From positions 1,550,001 to 1,614,000 of the forward strand of contig CAVONI010000011.1 of assembly GCA_963697285.1 (NCBI GenBank): DNA of 64,000 nt. Reading direction: 5' to 3'. Both the position numbers and the translations under genes were made by a program. The notes beneath the pieces were generated by a model. That model worked only from the letters and a program-made list of their open reading frames with translations. It made no database searches and had not been told where the DNA came from. This DNA comes from JAEUQQ01 sp963697285. GTDB taxonomy: Bacteria > Acidobacteriota > Vicinamibacteria > Vicinamibacterales > JAFNAJ01. Positions 1-11,880 of the stretch are shown in pieces; the first letter of the stretch is position 1; the number at the start of each line of letters is the position of its first letter.

Positions 1-316
1 GCGACAGGTCGTAGCCCGACGCGTTGCGCGCGGGGATGAAGGAATCGGCGACGCCGCGCCCCTCCTCCTTGAGCACCGGCAGACACCCACGCTGGAAGAC
101 GAACACCTTGTCGGGGCTCACCGCCCAGATGCCGGCCGTCGATCCCCACGTGTAGCCGTCACCACACACCGCCTGCGGCCAGTTCGCGACGAGATCGTAC
201 GGACCGGTCTCGTCGCCGCCACCCTTCTCGACCTTCTGCTGCGACCACAGGACGGTGGCACTCGCCAGCGTCACGGCCACCATGGCCACCACTGCTCTCG
301 ACATCGCACGCGTCAT
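1..316 (-). CDS. secreted protein, N-terminal part only (runs off window)
   Basis: A minus-strand reading frame starts at an ATG at 316, preceded by a strong GAGGAGG ribosome site about 7 nt away, and stays open to the window edge. The first ~30 residues form a signal peptide with a hydrophobic core (VVAMVAVTLASATVLW). The following mature part (WPQAVCGDGYTWGSTAGIW, SPDKVFVFQRG) resembles the first blade of secreted NHL/six-bladed propeller proteins common in Acidobacteriota, but too little is present to assign a family. Function unknown; the call rests on start, SD and signal peptide. Confidence 0.6.
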   Translation of the reverse strand, partial: MTRAMSRAVVAMVAVTLASATVLWSQQKVEKGGGDETGPYDLVANWPQAVCGDGYTWGSTAGIWAVSPDKVFVFQRGCLPVLKEEGRGVADSFIPARNASGYDLS

Positions 317-503
317 CGTCCTGCCTCCTCGCGAGTGTTCCGCATCTCTAGCCATACACGGGCGAACCGACACCGGGGAAGCGTCGGTGCACCCGTGGTG
401 TGTTCTTCCTGCGGCGCCGCACCCCACCCGCGGGGCGAGCGCCGCCCTTCATCGGGCGCAGCGCGTCTGCCTCGACACGTCGCCCGCCTTCGAGCCCGAT
501 GGT

Positions 504-1466
504 TCACTCCGGGGGCTTGGTGCCCTGGAGTGCCTTGATGAACGTCTCGGCTTGCGCCGCCTCTGGCGTTCCCGGTGCGGACGCCGCAACCTCGCGGAAG
601 ACGGCGAGCGCCTTGTCGAGTTCGCCCTTGGTGGCGTGCACCTTGCCCTGGCCGATCTTGGCGCCTGCACTGTCAGGCCTGGCCGCCAGGGCCTTCTGGT
701 ACTGTGCTGCCGCCTGATCGGCGTTGCCCTGCGCGAAGTAGACGTCGCCCAGGGCGATCATCGCCTCGATAGCCAACGCGTCGGGTGGCGTCGGCGCTTT
801 CGCAAGCCCGCGCTCGAATGCGGTCGCAGCCTTCGCCATGTCCTTCATGTCGATGTAGGCCCCGCCGAGCTGGAACGCGATTCGTGGATCATCGGGAGCC
901 AGCTTCGACGCTTCCTCGAGCTGCGACACCGCCTCGGGGAGCCTGTTCGCGCGGATGTAGGCCAGCGCGAGATTCACGCGCAACTCGGCGAGCGTCGGGG
1001 CCTTCTGCACGGCGGCTTCGAAGGAGGCAATCGCCGTCGCCGCATCGCCACGGTTGAAGGCCTCGACGCCCTGCACGAACTCTCCCGCCCCGGCCGGGAC
1101 GGCCTTCGCCAGCTTGAAGTCGAAACGCCGATCCGTGCCCGCCGTCAGCTTGATGCGATCGTTGATCGGCTGGTAGCCTTCCTTCTCGACCGTCAGGTCG
1201 TACTCGACCGCCTGCAACCCTCGCCGGTAGAACTTCCCACCCTTGTCGCTCTTGATGATGATCTCGCGGCCCCGGTCGAGGTCCCTGATTCTGAACGTCA
1301 CGTCAGCCAGGGGTTTGCCGTCTTCGTCCTTGACCGTGCCGACCATGACGGCCAGCTCCATCTGGGCCGACACCGCCACTGGCGCCAGGCCAGCCACGAC
1401 GACAACCAGCATCCCGATGAACAGCCGCTGCGCCGTGCGCAACGGATCGAACCGCGTCGAACGCAT
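504..1466 (-). CDS. secreted TPR protein with carboxypeptidase-regulatory-like domain
   Basis: 320 residues. A signal peptide (hydrophobic LFIGMLVVVVAGLAPVAVSA, residues ~15-34) is followed by a beta-sandwich carboxypeptidase-regulatory-like domain (about 38-115; TVKDEDGKPLADVTFRI, EKEGYQPI). Then come about five tetratricopeptide repeats (about 125-305; LAYIRANRLPEAVSQLEEA, GDVYFAQGNADQAAAQYQKA). The protein is probably periplasmic and acts as a protein-interaction scaffold. An AAGGAGG site lies just before the ATG at 1466. It sits 217 bp downstream of the Oar-like TonB receptor on the same strand, and this pairing suggests a shared role at the envelope. The exact partner is unknown. Confidence 0.85.
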   Translation of the reverse strand: MRSTRFDPLRTAQRLFIGMLVVVVAGLAPVAVSAQMELAVMVGTVKDEDGKPLADVTFRIRDLDRGREIIIKSDKGGKFYRRGLQAVEYDLTVEKEGYQPINDRIKLTAGTDRRFDFKLAKAVPAGAGEFVQGVEAFNRGDAATAIASFEAAVQKAPTLAELRVNLALAYIRANRLPEAVSQLEEASKLAPDDPRIAFQLGGAYIDMKDMAKAATAFERGLAKAPTPPDALAIEAMIALGDVYFAQGNADQAAAQYQKALAARPDSAGAKIGQGKVHATKGELDKALAVFREVAASAPGTPEAAQAETFIKALQGTKPPE

Positions 1467-1683
1467 CCACCCTCCTTGCGTCCCGTGATCACGGGCGTGT
1501 CGAGCAGGCGCCGGCCGGCCCCATGATCCGGGGGCCGACCTGACGACTCTCGGTCCTCGACTCCGCCGATTCGGAGCGCTCTACCCTTCGACTCAGTTGC
1601 GTTGAGGGCGGGGCGCGTGCGAATCACCCTGCCAGACCTGAGGGTTCGATTCGTTTCGCCCTCAACACATGTGAGCTCAGGGT

Positions 1684-4616
1684 TTAGAACCGCACGCGCA
1701 CGCCGAACTGCATCTGCCGCGCGAACTGCGCCGACGTCGAGATCATGAAGTTGGCCGAGCGGCGATTGCCCGTCGGCGGAACCAGGTTCTCGGTGTTGAA
1801 CAGGTTGAAGATGTCGTAGAAGAAGTCGACGCCCGTGAGGACCTTCCTCATCGGCACCGCGTACCGGAACGACACGTCGACCAGGAAGGATCCCGGCCCC
1901 TCGATCCCGTTGATCACCGCCCGGCCCTTCGAGTCGAGCTCGGAGCGAATCGGGATGACGAGGTCGTTGACGCCGGCGATGGGACGATCGTTGTTGTCGC
2001 CGTCGCCGTTGACATCGGTGCCGACCGTCTCGTTGATCGGCGCGCCGGTGATCTTGCTCAACACGGCGGCGACGTTGAACGTGCTGAACGGGTTCACCGT
2101 CGCGCTCATCGCCAGCACCTGCCTGCGGTCGAACTGGAAGCGGCCGTCGTCGGCCGAGATCTCGTTGTCGAGCCACATGCGGCGCGCGTCGGGATTGCCA
2201 ATGCCCACGTAGTTGCTGTGCTGCAGCGTGTAGGCGAGGCGGCCGCTCCAGCGATGCGACATGCGCTTGTTCAACGAGACCTGCAACGAGTTGTAGCTCC
2301 CGTTGAACTGGTCGCCGGACTGCGTCTGGAGCACGCGGGCGAAGTTCGTCCTGCGCGCCTCGGGAGGAATCAGCGTGCCATCGGGATCGAACACGTCCAC
2401 GCCGGGCCGCACACCGTTGACCGGTTCGTTGATGTCGACCACGCCGAGCTGGTCGCGCGACGCGTTGCCGACGTAGTCGATGCCGATCGCCGCGTTGCCG
2501 AACATCTGGTGGCTGAAGCCGACGCTCCACGCCCACGCGTAGGGCATCTGTCGATCGGGGCTGTCGATGCGCGGGTTCCGGTTGTACGTCGCCCCCGCGA
2601 TGATCAGGTCGCGCTGGGCGTTCAGCACCGCGATGCCCTGCGGGCTCACCGTGGCCACGCCGAGGTTGCCGTCGGAGTCGGTGATGACCGAGGGCCGCAA
2701 CACCGGGCTCAGGGGATCGGTGATCGTCAGCGTCGGGTAGAGGGTCTTGACGCCCGACTGCTGGTGCGTCAGGTCGAGGACGACCGGCGGATAGGAGTAG
2801 AACTTGCCGATGCCCCCGCGGAGCACGGTCATGCCCTTGCCCGTGACGTCCCACACCAGGCCCATGCGCGGCGCGAAGTCGTCCTTGCTGGCGGGCGTCT
2901 GCCGCTGGTTGTCATAGCGGATGCCGAGGTTCACCGTGACGTTGTCGGTCACGCGCCACTTGTCCTCGAAGAAGACGTAGGCCTTGCGGTCCTTCGAGTA
3001 CACGTCGTAGCCGTTGACCCCTGGCGGTCCGACGGTCACGTCGAACTGGAACGGGTACGTCGCCGGGTTGTTCGGGTCGTACGGCAGGTCGCCGCGGAAC
3101 TGGAAGGTGCCGGAGTCGACCGTCGTGCGCGGCGGCATCTGGTTGAGGCTGAAACCGGCTCCCGCCTTGATCGTGTGCTCGCCGCCCCAGAGGTTCGGGA
3201 TGAAGTAGCTGAAGGAGTCGTCGAAGACGTAGGTGCGGATGCGGGTGCGCACCATCGAGCCACCCGTGCCGGTCGTGTAGCTGGGATGCACGTTCGACTG
3301 GCCGATCGAGAACGGGTCGCGGCCGTCGAAGCCGATGAACTCGATGTCGTCGCTGAAGAACGCCTGCGCCCCGGTGGCGAGTTCCTCGCCGATCCGGCCG
3401 ACGCGAATCACGTTCGAGGCGCGATCAGACAGCACCGCCGTGTACGAGGCGCTGAACAACTGATCCCAGTCGTCCTCCCACTGCTGCGCATCGGTGGTCT
3501 GGGTGTTGGCGTTGAACCCTTCGCCCTGCGACTTCGCCGTCTCGAGCACCCACCGCACCGAGACGAAGTTCTTGTCGTTGATCTGCAGGTCGCCGCGGCC
3601 GAAGTAATTCATCGCATCGACGGTGAACGCCCCGACGAAGTCGGTGGCGAGCGGCGCTGCGGCCGCCGGGAATCGCTTCGCCCCGGCGATCTCTTCCTCG
3701 TCGCGCTCGACGGTGAAGTAGAAGTGCGCGCGGTCGCGGATGATCGGGCCGCCGAGTGCGAACCCGCTCTGGAGGGTCCGCTCGTCGGGCTTGGGCTGGT
3801 CGTCGGCGCAGGAAGTGCCCGCGCGCGTTGAAGCGGTCGTCGCGGAAGTAGTTGTAGGCGCGGCCCGAGAACTTGTTCGTGCCGCCGCGGGTCACCATGT
3901 TGATGATGGCGCCGGCACCGCCGCCGTACTCGGCGCTGTACTGGTTCGACAGCACCTGGTACTCTTCGATGTTGTCGAGGACGACGCGGACCTGCGTGCC
4001 CTGGCTGCCGCCCAGGCGGTCATCGTTGTTGTACATGCCGTCGAGCAGGTAGAGGTTGCCCTGTGACGGGGTGCCGTTGGCCACGACCTGGCCGCCTTCG
4101 AACGACGAAGCCGCGGGATTCGGCGTCATGCCTGGAATCAGCTGCGTGAGCGCCGTGAAGTTCCGGAAGTTCGACGGCACCTGGTCGATCTCCTTGCCCG
4201 ACAGGCTGCCGCCGATCTTGTTGCTGTTCCGCTCGACCAGCGGCGCCTCGGCCATCACCGTGACCGCCTCCTGCACGCCCGCCATCTGCAGCTTCAGGTC
4301 GATGGTCATCTCGGCGCCGGCGGTCAAGGCCAGGTCCGCGCGCTTCACGGCGCCGAAGCCTTCCATCTCGGCCGACAACGTGTAGATGCCGGGTGTCAGG
4401 TTGGGCACCGAATAGCCCCCCGTCTCGGCCGACACGACCGTGCGCGAGAAGCCGGTGCTCTGTTCCACCAGCGTCACCGTGGCGCCTGGCAGCGCGAGGC
4501 CGTCGGGATCGAACACATGCCCGGTCACCGAAGCCCGCTGCTGCGCAAGCGCAGGCATCGCGTACGACAGGATCGGTACACATCACCACTACAGAGAGCC
4601 GCGTCAATGCGCGCAT
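1684..4616 (-). CDS. Oar-like TonB-dependent receptor, reading frame broken by two single-base insertions
   Basis: Outer-membrane receptor of the carboxypeptidase-regulatory/Oar type. The start at 4616 has a strong GAGGAGG site. The signal peptide begins in that frame and continues in another frame (MPALAQQRASVTG at 4558) after one extra base near 4574. The regulatory domain (TGHVFDPDGLALPGATVTL), plug (LDGMYNNDDRLGG, EYGGGAGAIINMVTRGGTN) and beta-barrel follow, ending in the C-terminal Phe (GVRVRF) typical of outer-membrane barrels. A second break near 3813 (after FNARGHFLR) is also repaired by removing one base; the barrel then continues with DDQPKPDERT and GPIIRDRAHFYFTVERDEE. Corrected length is 976 residues, normal for the family. 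No other stops interrupt it, so sequencing error or a very recent mutation is likely. Substrate unknown. Confidence 0.85.
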
Positions 4617-4986
4617 TCAATGCCTCCTCAGACACATCCGCGACCGCAATCGCGGTCGCCCATCACCAGGGACGCGACCACGCGACCGCGAACCCCGGTG
4701 ACCCGGTGGGAATACCGGCTGCTGCAATTTCGTGCGCAGAACCTACCAAGGCCCTCCCATGGTGTCGAGCCATTTGATGTCTTCGAATGTCTTCGAATCG
4801 TCTCCGTGGCAGGCGCGACCGAGGCGAAATGGGCGGGCAGCCGTGGGCCCGGCAATCAGGCCGCGCACAACGGCCATCACGCCGGCAGAGGCCAGCGACG
4901 ACATCGTCCCCGCGCGCGCGAAGCGCGACCACGCGTGGTCGCGCTTCGGCGGCAGGACGTCGTTCCGGGGGGAGAGGTCGAAGGGG
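4617..4986. other. intergenic region with a 28-nt perfect palindrome
   Basis: No convincing gene. Positions 4920-4947 form a perfect palindrome with 14-nt arms, reading GAAGCGCGACCACG and its complement. It lies downstream of the cstA stop and could be a transcription-ending hairpin, though no T-tract follows. Near 4780-4800 a short direct repeat (ATGTCTTCGA) occurs. The segment next to 4616 holds the ribosome site and presumably the promoter of the TonB receptor; I could not identify a clear -35/-10 pair. Confidence 0.5.
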
Positions 4987-6807
<1,821 letters not shown>

Positions 6808-7086
6808 GCGAGAACTCTCCACGGGCGCTCCCCGCTGCGGGGCCCCCCGATGCAGACGCACACCACGTGACACGCCCGCCCATCCGAGCCGCAACGGCGG
6901 GCGGACGATGTCATGGAGGGCGCAGGTGGTGCGCCCAGTCACCCAATACGTCTCTTGTATATCGCGAAACGCCCCGGCGAAGACGTGAAAGGATGTCGCC
7001 GAGTTGTCTCCGGCCTGTCTATGGCGCCCGCCATTCTACGCGCGATCGCCCCTGGCGCACGCGCGGCGTCACGCCACGGACGCTGG

Positions 7087-7797
7087 TCAGGCCATCAACT
7101 GGTACCCGCTCCCGTGCACGGTGATCAGGTACCTGGGATCGTGCGGTTTCGGCTCGAGGTGCAGCCGGAGCTTGGCGACGAAGTTGTCGACCGTCCGGGT
7201 GACCACCACCTGGCTGTATCCCCAGACATCGCGGAGCAGCTGATCGCGGCTGACCACCTCGCCTCGGTGCGCCAGCAGGTACTGCAGCAGTTCGAATTCC
7301 CGCGTCGACATTTCGACGCGATGGCCGCGACGGGTCACGAGTCGTTTCCCCGTGTGCACGCGCACGTCACCGAACACGAACTCCTCGCGGGAATCGGGCT
7401 GGACCGACGTTCGCCGCAGTTGCGCCCGGACACGCGCCAGCAGTTCGCGCACCCCGAACGGCTTGGTCACATAGTCGTCGGCCCCGAGGTCGAGGCCCGT
7501 GATCCGGTCGCACTCCTCCGACCGGGCCGTCAGCATGATCAGCGGCAACTGCAGGCCCCGCGCGCGGATCTCGCGGCACACCTCGTAGCCGCTCATGCGC
7601 GGCAGCATCACGTCGACCAGGGCCACGTCGAACGAGCGCCGTGCCAACTCCTGCAGCGCCGCCTCGCCCGTCTCGGCGCTCCTGACGGCGTATCCTTCGA
7701 GCTCCAGGTTCTCGGTCAGGAGGAACTGCATGTGCGGCTCGTCTTCGACGACGAGCACCGACGACGCGGGTCGTACGCTTTCCGCCACTGGCTTCAT
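7087..7797 (-). CDS. OmpR/PhoB-family response regulator
   Basis: 236 residues with an N-terminal receiver domain (VLVVEDEPHMQ acidic pair, phospho-acceptor Asp62 in VALVDVMLP, conserved Lys112 in DDYVTKPFG). A C-terminal winged helix follows (about 135-236; STREFELLQYLLAHRGEVVS, TVDNFVAKLRLHLE, VHGSGYQLM). The start at 7797 follows an AGGAGG site. It lies 8 bp after the histidine kinase stop, so the two are one transcription unit and almost certainly a cognate pair. cstA is the next gene on the same strand, 279 bp further, and is the best candidate target. Confidence 0.95.
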   Translation of the reverse strand: MKPVAESVRPASSVLVVEDEPHMQFLLTENLELEGYAVRSAETGEAALQELARRSFDVALVDVMLPRMSGYEVCREIRARGLQLPLIMLTARSEECDRITGLDLGADDYVTKPFGVRELLARVRAQLRRTSVQPDSREEFVFGDVRVHTGKRLVTRRGHRVEMSTREFELLQYLLAHRGEVVSRDQLLRDVWGYSQVVVTRTVDNFVAKLRLHLEPKPHDPRYLITVHGSGYQLMA

Positions 7798-7805
7798 ACC
7801 GCCTC

Positions 7806-9563
7806 CTACGTCTTTCCGGATTGCCGTACGCGCCGGGTCATCCATGCATCCCACCAGCCCACCCACCCGCTCACCTGCCGGGGCGCCCCATGCAGGATCG
7901 GGATCCGGATCCGGAACGTGCTGCCGCGTCCGGGCTCCGACGCCGCCAGGTCGACCGAGCCCCGCTGTCCCTCGACGAGCTCGCGCACCAGCGCGAGCCC
8001 AAGTCCGAAGCCCTGGCGGTTCACGGCGGCGCCTGCGCCACGATAGAACCGGTGGAACACGGCCTCGCGCTCGCCGCGCGCGATGCCGATCCCGTGATCG
8101 ATCACGTCGATCGCGGCCTCGGCGGCCGACGCGTGCACCCGCACCTCGATGCGCCGCGAATCGCCCGAGTACTTGACCGCGTTGTCGAGCAGGTTCACCA
8201 GGGCTTGCTCCAGCGCCATGGGATCGGCGGCGACGATTGGCCGGGCGGTGGTCGCGTCGACCTCGATGCTGAAGCCGACCGGCGCCACCGCACGCGCGAA
8301 GGACTCGACGGTTTCAGACACCAGCGGCACCAGCGCCACGGCCTCGATCTCGTACCGTCGTCCGCCGTCGCTGACGCGCGAGAAGTCGAGGATGCGCTCG
8401 ACCAGCGACGACAGGTGCTTGACCTCGAGGCGCACGATCTCGAGGAACTGCGACAGTTTCTCGGGCGATCGCACGCGATCGAGCCCCAGTGTCTCGCTCG
8501 CCGCGCTCAGGAGCGACACGGGTGTCTTCAGCTGGTGCGACACGTGTGCCACGAATTCGGCCTGCATCCGCGCCAGTTGCCTCGCCCGACGATTCCCCTG
8601 CAGCGCGAATCCCAGCGCGACGAGCATCAGCGTGACCGACGCGCCCGAGAGCCAGGCGCTCTGGCGCCGCGTCGTCGCCATGAGGGCCGACGCCTGCTCG
8701 GCGTGGGGCGAGACGGTCACCGTCCAGATCGGGGCCCTTACGCCCGACGCCATTCGCGTGCGGATGTCGTCGGCCGGGTAGAACTGCATCGCGACGGCCG
8801 CGCGCGCTGACGTGGTGGGCGACGCCGATCCCGAGGGGCCGAACACCCTGAGGCCCGACTCGTCGTCGACATGCATGTCGAACGACACGCTGCCGCGCTC
8901 GGCCTGCAGCAATCCGTTCAATCGGGAAGCGAACAGCGCGGGAAAGAGCGTGGTCCGCACCTTCTCGAGGTTGACGACGAAGCCGAGCACCGCGAAGTAG
9001 TGGCGACGCGCCGCATCGGTGTACAGCACGCGCACGAACACCTCGTAGGGCACCCCGTCGACACGCACGGAACTCGCCGCGTAGATTTTCTGCGAACGAC
9101 CCGGCAGGCGCGCCGCGTCGAGCACGTGCGTCGCCAGCACGGGATCGCTCGTGAACAGGGCGTCCCGGTCGGTGGCCGTGGCGATCTCCTCGGCGCCCAG
9201 CGTCCGGTCGCCGAAGAAGCGCACATCCTTGACGTCGGCCTCGGTGTCGCGCCCCGTCCACACCACGAACTGCTCGACCTGCGGATAGGCGGCCAGGCCC
9301 TTCGCGAACTGCAGCGCCACCAGGTCGAGGCGGTTGTCGACGAGGTACGGATGGTTGATCGAGGCGATCGTGTCGAACACCGGGCCGTCGAACGTGCCCC
9401 GGATCTCGTGGGTGACCGACTCGACCGTCTGTTCGGCCACCTTCTGCACGAGGGCCGTGGTCTGCCGGTCGAGGGCCCGCAGCGCGCGATCCTGCAGATA
9501 CACGACCAGCGCAGCTGCACAGAGGAGGGCAGCGATCATGAACAGGACCGGGTCGGGCCGCAT
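7806..9563 (-). CDS. membrane sensor histidine kinase
   Basis: 585 residues. One N-terminal membrane segment (VLFMIAALLCAAALVVYL) and a second near 303-323 (ASVTLMLVALGFAL) bracket a ~280-residue periplasmic sensor region of no recognised fold. The cytoplasmic kinase follows: H-box His343 in VAHVSHQLKTPVS, N-box LVNLLDNAVKYS, G1 DHGIGIARGE, and G2 FGLGLALVREL. The GTG/ATG options upstream of 9563 lack signal-type sequence, so I chose MRPDPVLF. It is paired with the adjacent OmpR-type regulator and presumably senses a small-molecule or envelope cue relevant to the neighbouring CstA transporter. The ligand is unknown. Confidence 0.93.
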   Translation of the reverse strand: MRPDPVLFMIAALLCAAALVVYLQDRALRALDRQTTALVQKVAEQTVESVTHEIRGTFDGPVFDTIASINHPYLVDNRLDLVALQFAKGLAAYPQVEQFVVWTGRDTEADVKDVRFFGDRTLGAEEIATATDRDALFTSDPVLATHVLDAARLPGRSQKIYAASSVRVDGVPYEVFVRVLYTDAARRHYFAVLGFVVNLEKVRTTLFPALFASRLNGLLQAERGSVSFDMHVDDESGLRVFGPSGSASPTTSARAAVAMQFYPADDIRTRMASGVRAPIWTVTVSPHAEQASALMATTRRQSAWLSGASVTLMLVALGFALQGNRRARQLARMQAEFVAHVSHQLKTPVSLLSAASETLGLDRVRSPEKLSQFLEIVRLEVKHLSSLVERILDFSRVSDGGRRYEIEAVALVPLVSETVESFARAVAPVGFSIEVDATTARPIVAADPMALEQALVNLLDNAVKYSGDSRRIEVRVHASAAEAAIDVIDHGIGIARGEREAVFHRFYRGAGAAVNRQGFGLGLALVRELVEGQRGSVDLAASEPGRGSTFRIRIPILHGAPRQVSGWVGWWDAWMTRRVRQSGKT

Positions 9564-9767
9564 CCGCGAGTTCAATGGCGGTGCCTGAGGTTGGAACAAA
9601 CGCACCCTACTGTCACCTCGTGGGCATGTCAAGCACGACTGCTCGACCATGAGAAACGCTCATCGATCGTCTGGGGCGCCGATTCATGAGCTGGGTCGGG
9701 ACCACGTTGTCGCGCCGTGGGCCGCCCTGCCTGCGGCCCACGGCTCGGCTGTCTTCGGCTCAACAAC

Positions 9768-10892
9768 TCATCGCTGACCCGCGGCCGACGAGGGCGCGAC
9801 GCCGACCGCCGCCTCGGCCCGCGCCGTGTGCGTCAACGTGCCGATGCCCTCGATCGTGGCGACCAGCTTGTCGCCGTGCTTGAGGAACACCTGTTCGGGC
9901 CGCACCGACCGCGACATCCCGGTGCCGGCCGGGCTGCCCCCAGCGATGACGTCGCCAGGGAACAGGCTCATGATCGACGAGCCGAACTCGATGAGCTCGT
10001 AGATGTTGTGGATCATGTCGCTCGACTGGGAATCCTGCATCGTCGCCCCGTTGACCGTCAGCGTCTGCCTGACGTTCATCGGGTCGCGATAGAACTCCTT
10101 GGGCACGATGAACGGCCCCATCGGCGCAAACGTGTCATGTCCCTTCCCGACGAACCAGTCGGACCTCGGCGTGGATTCGCCCGGGCGACCGCCGCGATCC
10201 GACATGTCGAGCATGATCGTGTACCCGAAGATGTAGTCCTTCGCTCGCGCCGCCGGCACGTACTTCGCCGTCCGCCCGATCACGACGCCCAACTCACACT
10301 CCCAGTCGATCTTGTCTCGCCCCTTCGGCAGGATGATGTCGTCGCCGTTGCCGATGATCGCGCCGACCGTCGGCTTCAGGAAGAGATACGGCGTGCCGCG
10401 GTCCTTCCGGCGCGCCTCGGCCACCTTGCGCTGCTCCTCGGGCGTGCTCGACTCCGACACGTGGCCGTAGTAGTTGCTCGCCGCGTTCAGCATCTTGGTC
10501 GGGTACAGGATCGGCGCGAGCGTCCGGACCTTCGCGAGATCGTGCACGTACCCGGGTCGCGAGGCACCCGACAGGCGGTTCGACGAGACGAGGTGGTTGA
10601 CGATCTCGTAGAGGCGACGCGACACGCCGTAGTCGTAGCGGCCGATCACCCCACGCATGTCGCCCGGCAACGGCACGGGCACGACCGACGGATCCCGCTC
10701 GAGGCTGCGATTGGCGGCCGCCACGTCGACCACCAGGCTGTCGCGCAGGAGGATGCCGACCGTCGCGCGGCCCTCGATGTCGAAGGTCCCCAGCTTGAAC
10801 GGTTCGGCGGCGGTCACGGGCGCCGGCTGCGCCGAGACGTAGGCCGCGGCCGCAACGATCCCGAGCATCATGGCGAAGATGCGACGTCGCAT
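9768..10892 (-). CDS. exported fumarylacetoacetate hydrolase family protein
   Basis: 374 residues with a clear signal peptide (RRRIFAMMLGIVAAAAYVSA) ahead of a FAH-family catalytic domain. Family metal-site features are visible: WECELGVVIG (E-x-E metal ligands), YTIMLDMSDRG, and near the end PGDVIAGGSPAGTGMSR and LKHGDKLVATIEGIGTL. FAH enzymes hydrolyse C-C bonds or decarboxylate/isomerise beta-keto acids in aromatic catabolism and are normally cytoplasmic, so export is unusual. An AAGGAG site precedes the ATG at 10892. It is upstream of and co-oriented with the histidine kinase. Substrate unknown. Confidence 0.9.
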   Translation of the reverse strand: MRRRIFAMMLGIVAAAAYVSAQPAPVTAAEPFKLGTFDIEGRATVGILLRDSLVVDVAAANRSLERDPSVVPVPLPGDMRGVIGRYDYGVSRRLYEIVNHLVSSNRLSGASRPGYVHDLAKVRTLAPILYPTKMLNAASNYYGHVSESSTPEEQRKVAEARRKDRGTPYLFLKPTVGAIIGNGDDIILPKGRDKIDWECELGVVIGRTAKYVPAARAKDYIFGYTIMLDMSDRGGRPGESTPRSDWFVGKGHDTFAPMGPFIVPKEFYRDPMNVRQTLTVNGATMQDSQSSDMIHNIYELIEFGSSIMSLFPGDVIAGGSPAGTGMSRSVRPEQVFLKHGDKLVATIEGIGTLTHTARAEAAVGVAPSSAAGQR

Positions 10893-11136
10893 GTTCAACT
10901 CCTTGTATGTGTGGTGTGTGGTGCAGGTTTCACTGACTGGGACGACGATCCCGGTCGGCCGTGGCGGTCGCCTGCGACGCAGGCACGCGGGCCACCAGCG
11001 AGATGGCGCAGACACGCGGCACGTGCCGCGATCGTCAGGTGTGTCAACGGACTCCCCCGGGAAGGTGAGCCGCTAGCTGTACACGACGCGACTCTCGGCC
11101 GCTGTCAAACTTTGTCTCGGGATGTCTACGATTCGT

Positions 11137-11817
11137 CTATCCCTTGCGTGCGCGCCTGCCGCTCCGGCCCGCCTCCTCGGCCTGCTGCCGCTCATCGGGA
11201 CGCATGGGCACGATCATCTTGAACGCCCGCGTGTCGCTCCCCGCCGGCGGCGCGCCGGCCCGGCCGTGCATCGTCAGGGCGTCGTCACTCGGGAGAGGGA
11301 CGAGCGGCTGCCGCCGGGCCGCGATAACGGCCCGGAGACGCACCACGAACTCGTAGTTGTAGGCCGCATCGGCCGATCCGGGGTTCGCGCGCAACACCTC
11401 GGCATACTGCTTCACGACGCCGTCAAGCCGGCTGACCACGCTCGCCGCGCTTCCGCCGTCGCGCAGCACCGCACGATAGGACGCATTGGCGGCCACCAGC
11501 GCATCGTCGGTCGCCGCCGCGTCGCCGCCATCCCGCCAATAGCCCGCCGCAGCGCGGGCGCGGCCCACCTCGGCGGCAGACGAGGCCATCCACGGCAGCC
11601 AGAGCGCGATGCGCGAAGGGGGCGCGATGGCGGCGAGCTGGGCCGTCGCGGACTCGAGCCGCAGGGTCACGAGTGCCCGCTGCGCGTCGGCGACACGCGC
11701 CTCGCGCGTCGATGCCGACCACGCCACGACGCCGAGCACCAGCGCCACGACCGCCCCCACCGCCTGCGATGTCACCGATCTGATCACCACGCGAACTCCT
11801 TCGACCCACACGACCAT
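11137..11817 (-). CDS. small membrane-anchored protein of the MoxR/VWA operon
   Basis: About 226 residues. The N-terminus carries one hydrophobic segment (SQAVGAVVALVLGVVAWSA), and the rest is Ala-rich and predicted helical, with a TPR-like stretch (VVKQYAEVLRANPGSADAAYNYEFVVRLR). The C-terminus is basic (GRSGRRARKG). It is the last gene of the MoxR-DUF58-BatD-VWA operon and occupies the place where other Bat operons carry BatC/BatE TPR proteins, so a scaffold role is plausible. A start at the internal GTG/ATT region a few codons in cannot be excluded. No catalytic motif is seen. Confidence 0.7.
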   Translation of the reverse strand: MVVWVEGVRVVIRSVTSQAVGAVVALVLGVVAWSASTREARVADAQRALVTLRLESATAQLAAIAPPSRIALWLPWMASSAAEVGRARAAAGYWRDGGDAAATDDALVAANASYRAVLRDGGSAASVVSRLDGVVKQYAEVLRANPGSADAAYNYEFVVRLRAVIAARRQPLVPLPSDDALTMHGRAGAPPAGSDTRAFKMIVPMRPDERQQAEEAGRSGRRARKG

Positions 11818-11847
11818 GTTGGCCTGGTGTCGCTGTGGGCGACACGT

Positions 11848-11880
11848 GTAGGGGCCGCGCCCCTGCGCGGCCCGCCCCTA
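11848..11880. repeat. GTAGGGGCCGC-type intergenic palindrome
   Basis: A GC-rich hairpin (CCGCGC / GCGCGG inside TAGGGGC ... GCCCCTA) between the VWA gene and the small membrane protein. The TAG stop codon of the VWA gene (11878-11880, read on the minus strand) is part of the repeat. Related sequences occur at 19205-19265, 20215-20226 and 41204-41228. Probably a dispersed intergenic repeat that can also act as a hairpin. Confidence 0.6.

Noticed and set aside
4743..4985. Possible small gene after cstA (ends TFEDIKWLDTMGGPW)
   Set aside because: Considered as a YbdD-like partner of CstA, but the sequence does not match that family and no ribosome site is seen.
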